Assembly (NCBI RefSeq): GCF_026240905.1
Contig: NZ_JAPEVI010000001.1
Coordinates: forward strand, 372,001 to 436,000
Origin: Roseibium salinum
GTDB taxonomy: Bacteria; Pseudomonadota; Alphaproteobacteria; Rhizobiales; Stappiaceae
Direction: 5' to 3'
DNA length: 64,000 nucleotides
Shown one piece after another: positions 61,466 through 64,000 of this stretch. The first letter of the stretch is position 1. Each line of letters begins with the position of its first letter. The notes under the pieces are model-generated. The model had not been told where the DNA came from. It did no database searches and saw only the letters and a program-made list of their open reading frames with translations. The position numbers and the translations under genes are program-made.

Positions 61466-63105
61466 TCACGCCGCGGGTCTTCGACTATCTCATCATCGGA
61501 GCGGGCTCTGCCGGATCGGTGGTGGCCGGCCGCCTTTCGGAACAGTACCCGGGAACGATATGCGTTCTGGAGGCCGGACCGAGCGACCGGCACCCGTCGA
61601 TCCACGTTCCTGCGGCGGTTGTCTATGCCCTCGGCAATCCGAAGATCAACTGGATGTATCCGACCCTTCCGCACTGGGGGACGGCGGGACGTGAATTGAT
61701 CCAGTCCCGCGGAAAAACGCTCGGGGGTTCGGGATCCATCAACGGCCATGTCTACACGCGCGGGCACCGGAGCGACTTCGACAATTGGGCTGCGATGGGA
61801 AATCCGGGCTGGAGCTATGCTGACGTCCTGCCCTACTTCCGCAGGAATGAGACCTGCATAGGCATCGGCAGCGAACTCTATCGCGGCCGGGAGGGTCCGT
61901 TCACCATTACCGCCATGGACGAGCCCGACCCGCTGGCCGAGGCCTTCATGGATGCCGCCGAGACGCTCGGCATACCGCGCAACGCCGATTACAACGGTGA
62001 AGAGCAGGACGGAATTTCCTACGTCCAGCGTTCGATTCATCGCGGTCGACGGGTCAGTCCGGCACGTGCTTTCCTCTATCCGGCCATGCGGCGCGGCAAT
62101 ACCGAAGTGCTGACGGGCGCACTGGTCACGCGGCTCCTCTTCGAAGGGCGCCGGGCTGTCGGGGCCGTCTTCATCCGCGACGGGGTCGAACATACGATAC
62201 GTGCGCGCAAGGAGGTCATCCTCAGCGCCGGAGCGATTGCAACGCCCCAACTCCTGCAGATCTCGGGTATCGGATCTCCCGATCTTCTCGCGAAACTCGG
62301 AGTGCCTGCCGTGCATGCGCTGCCTGGTGTCGGCGAGAACCTCAGCGACCACTATGCTGCACGGATCGTCCTCAAGATACGCGGCGCGACAAGCGTCAAC
62401 CAGCGAACGAGAGGCCTGCCTCTTGTTGCCGAGCTCTTGCGCTATGCAGCGTTCCGGCGGGGAGCGCTCACGCTTTCTCCGACCCTCGTCTACTGCTTCT
62501 GGAAATCGCAATCCTGGCAACCCTTTGGCGACATCCAGGTATCCTTTACGCCGGCGAGCTATCCGTCCGGCATCTGGTCCGGGCTGGACAGATTTCCCGG
62601 TGCGACGATGGCGTGTTGGCAGCAACGCCCGAAGAGCCGCGGACATGTGCGCGCATTGTCGCCGGACGTCCGCGTCAAACCGGAGTTTTTCCCGAACTAC
62701 CTTGGTGAAGAGGACGACCGGAGATCCATCGTCTGTGCGATGCGTCTCGCGCGGCGGATCGCAAGGCAGCCTGCCTTCGCGCGCTTCGTCGAGGAAGAAC
62801 ACTGGCCCGGCCCGGCGGTGGATGATGATGCGGCGTTGCTTGACCATGCCCGCGAGACGGGAAACACCACCTATCATCCCATCGGGACGTGCCGGATGGG
62901 GCCGGGAGATCACCCGTCCAGCGTCGTCGACCCGCAGCTCAGGGTCCACGGGATTGACGCCTTGCGGGTTGCCGACTGTTCGGTAATCCCCGAGATGCTC
63001 GCGGCCAACACCAATGCGGCCGCGCTTCTGATTGGCGAGAAAGCGGCAGATTTCGTTCTGGGCCGGCCGCCTCTTGCACCTGCAGATCTGTGGCGCGCGG
63101 ACTGA
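61462..63105 (+). CDS. GMC-family FAD-dependent oxidoreductase (choline/alcohol dehydrogenase type)
   Basis: 547 residues from GTG 61462, which overlaps the aldehyde dehydrogenase stop (GTGA). N-terminal FAD motif YLIIGAGSAGSVVAGRLSE, GMC signature 1 GKTLGGSGSINGHVYTRGHRSDFDNW, signature 2 SAGAIATPQLLQISGIG and the C-terminal HPIGTCRMG..ADCSVIPEMLAANTNAAALLIGEKAAD with the catalytic His/Asn pair. It oxidises a primary alcohol whose aldehyde would go to the preceding enzyme. Substrate not determined. Confidence 0.95.
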   Translation: MITPRVFDYLIIGAGSAGSVVAGRLSEQYPGTICVLEAGPSDRHPSIHVPAAVVYALGNPKINWMYPTLPHWGTAGRELIQSRGKTLGGSGSINGHVYTRGHRSDFDNWAAMGNPGWSYADVLPYFRRNETCIGIGSELYRGREGPFTITAMDEPDPLAEAFMDAAETLGIPRNADYNGEEQDGISYVQRSIHRGRRVSPARAFLYPAMRRGNTEVLTGALVTRLLFEGRRAVGAVFIRDGVEHTIRARKEVILSAGAIATPQLLQISGIGSPDLLAKLGVPAVHALPGVGENLSDHYAARIVLKIRGATSVNQRTRGLPLVAELLRYAAFRRGALTLSPTLVYCFWKSQSWQPFGDIQVSFTPASYPSGIWSGLDRFPGATMACWQQRPKSRGHVRALSPDVRVKPEFFPNYLGEEDDRRSIVCAMRLARRIARQPAFARFVEEEHWPGPAVDDDAALLDHARETGNTTYHPIGTCRMGPGDHPSSVVDPQLRVHGIDALRVADCSVIPEMLAANTNAAALLIGEKAADFVLGRPPLAPADLWRAD

Positions 63106-63166
63106 ACGACTTCTGGCCCCGTTGTCGTGGAGCCCAGTGCCTGCCGATCTGCCGATACGAGAGCAG

Positions 63167-64000
63167 TCACGGCCACTTGTGAAGCCCGGTGCCGTGTCCG
63201 GCACTGTGACCGCCTTTGATATTCCCGAGTACGGTTCCCTTAGGTTGCGGAACATAGCGGATCATCTTGAGCTCGGCTTGCGAAATACCTTCCTTCCTGG
63301 CGTATTCGCGCACGAGCTGTTCTCCCGCCTCGTGCCTGGCCTCCTGGCTTATCGCCTTGCTTCCAGCCGCGCGCAGTGCCTTCATTCCGGCGCCGACGCC
63401 AACGACGACCAACACGGCCTCGGCCACTTGCCCGGCGGTCTCGGCCACCCTCAGGATCGAAACCGCCGTTTCGGCACCGCCGATTGTCTTGCTGACGTGG
63501 TCTGAAAGCAGGCGCGCATTGTGCTCAACAAGGTGCGCGGCGACCAGCAGATAGACCTGTGCCTTTTTGACGTCGCCACCGGCATTCGCTTCCCACGCCT
63601 TCATTCTCAACTTGTGAGGGCGCTCCCAGATTGAAAAATCGGGGAAACTGGTTCCGCCCATCCAGTCCGCCACCCTTGCGACACCGGGTGCGGCGCTATG
63701 GCGGTTGCGCATGATCTGCGTGTGCAGCGCCCAGCCGTTGTCGTACTGGGTGTCGAAGCGCTCAAAGGCGCGCTTGAACTTCGTTTGGACATGTCCGGTG
63801 AGCACGGCACGATAGTAGCCGGCGCCCAGCATGGTCGTATCAAGCAATTCCTCCCGGTCGATGATCGCGTCGTCGGTCTCGATCGTATCGCCGTCGCGGC
63901 CGAGGGAGAACCAGAACTCCCACCTGGTGGGATCGGGTCCCTGCGCCGACCACGGCTGGCTCAACCGCAACCATACTCCCTTGGAATTGAGGATTTCGCG
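63167..64000 (-). CDS. Large protein of unknown function, C-terminal part (partial)
   Basis: A minus-strand frame open to the window edge; the visible part is 277 residues and starts inside the gene (REILNSKGVWLRLSQ precedes the first TTG). No family was recognised. It has a mixed region (about 1-120: WEFWFSLGRDGD, ERFDTQYDNGWALHTQIMRNRH), a hydrophobic Ala/Val-rich stretch (about 185-215: VAEAVLVVVGVGAGMKAL) and a basic tail ending GNIKGGHSAGHGTGLHKWP. A glycine-membrane-basic-tail layout after a large upstream part recalls polymorphic-toxin or type VI effector C-termini, but no toxin fold is proven and no immunity gene is seen within 60 bases. Confidence 0.6.
   Translation of the reverse strand, partial: REILNSKGVWLRLSQPWSAQGPDPTRWEFWFSLGRDGDTIETDDAIIDREELLDTTMLGAGYYRAVLTGHVQTKFKRAFERFDTQYDNGWALHTQIMRNRHSAAPGVARVADWMGGTSFPDFSIWERPHKLRMKAWEANAGGDVKKAQVYLLVAAHLVEHNARLLSDHVSKTIGGAETAVSILRVAETAGQVAEAVLVVVGVGAGMKALRAAGSKAISQEARHEAGEQLVREYARKEGISQAELKMIRYVPQPKGTVLGNIKGGHSAGHGTGLHKWP

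Overview
The window is GC-rich bacterial chromosome with tightly packed operons. Complete sox genes, TRAP and ABC solute importers, Tat signals and the gene families present point to a heterotrophic, probably marine alphaproteobacterium (Stappiaceae, Rhodobacterales or Rhizobiales type). This placement comes from gene content only. No rRNA, tRNA, CRISPR array or intact insertion sequence was seen.

Layout. 1-161: 5' end of a galactose-oxidase-like gene. 854-4402: a large protein of unknown function with a LacI regulator. 4817-8230: an AraC regulator and a chemoreceptor. 8308-21185: a thiosulfate-oxidation (Sox) locus, with soxS-soxR-soxT on the minus strand, soxVWXYZABCD plus a DsrE-like gene on the plus strand, and a divergent pair of a second SoxT-like permease and a Tat-exported metallo-hydrolase. 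21363-25813: an RND pump (frameshifted), its adaptor and a DUF2892 protein. 26171-38779: a catabolic island with an M20 amidohydrolase, CoxG-like protein, 3-hydroxyisobutyrate-dehydrogenase-like enzyme, three-subunit molybdenum hydroxylase, sugar-type ABC importer, TetR regulator and NIPSNAP protein. 39181-52732: tetronate/sugar-acid catabolism, with otnI, otnC, otnK (frameshifted), ltnD, an SDR, a LacI regulator, an epimerase-like enzyme and a ribose-type ABC importer, divergent from a racemase, an aldo-keto reductase and a second dehydrogenase. 52957-55036: a DUF2161 protein and a LysR regulator. 55179-63105: a TRAP transporter, an M81 peptidase (frameshifted), an aldehyde dehydrogenase and a GMC oxidoreductase. 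63167-64000: the 3' part of an unrecognised large protein.

How it works together. The Sox genes encode periplasmic thiosulfate oxidation (SoxXA, SoxYZ, SoxB, SoxCD) with thiol maintenance (SoxS, SoxV, SoxW) and an ArsR-type persulfide sensor (SoxR). An AT-rich 18-bp motif (core ATTCAAAAGTTT) recurs at the divergent and operon-start promoters of the locus and is the likely SoxR operator; a weaker copy precedes the RND module. Two further operator families are visible. TCGTCAAYTGACGA lies at the ABC importer and tetR/NIPSNAP promoters. TGACAGCGCTRTCA, in abutting pairs, lies before the ribose-type ABC operon and before the LysR gene.

Three genes are broken by single-base frameshifts. Two of them (RND pump and otnK) break inside nearly the same 18-mer around CAGGGGGAG, which suggests either a systematic sequence error or G-run slippage.
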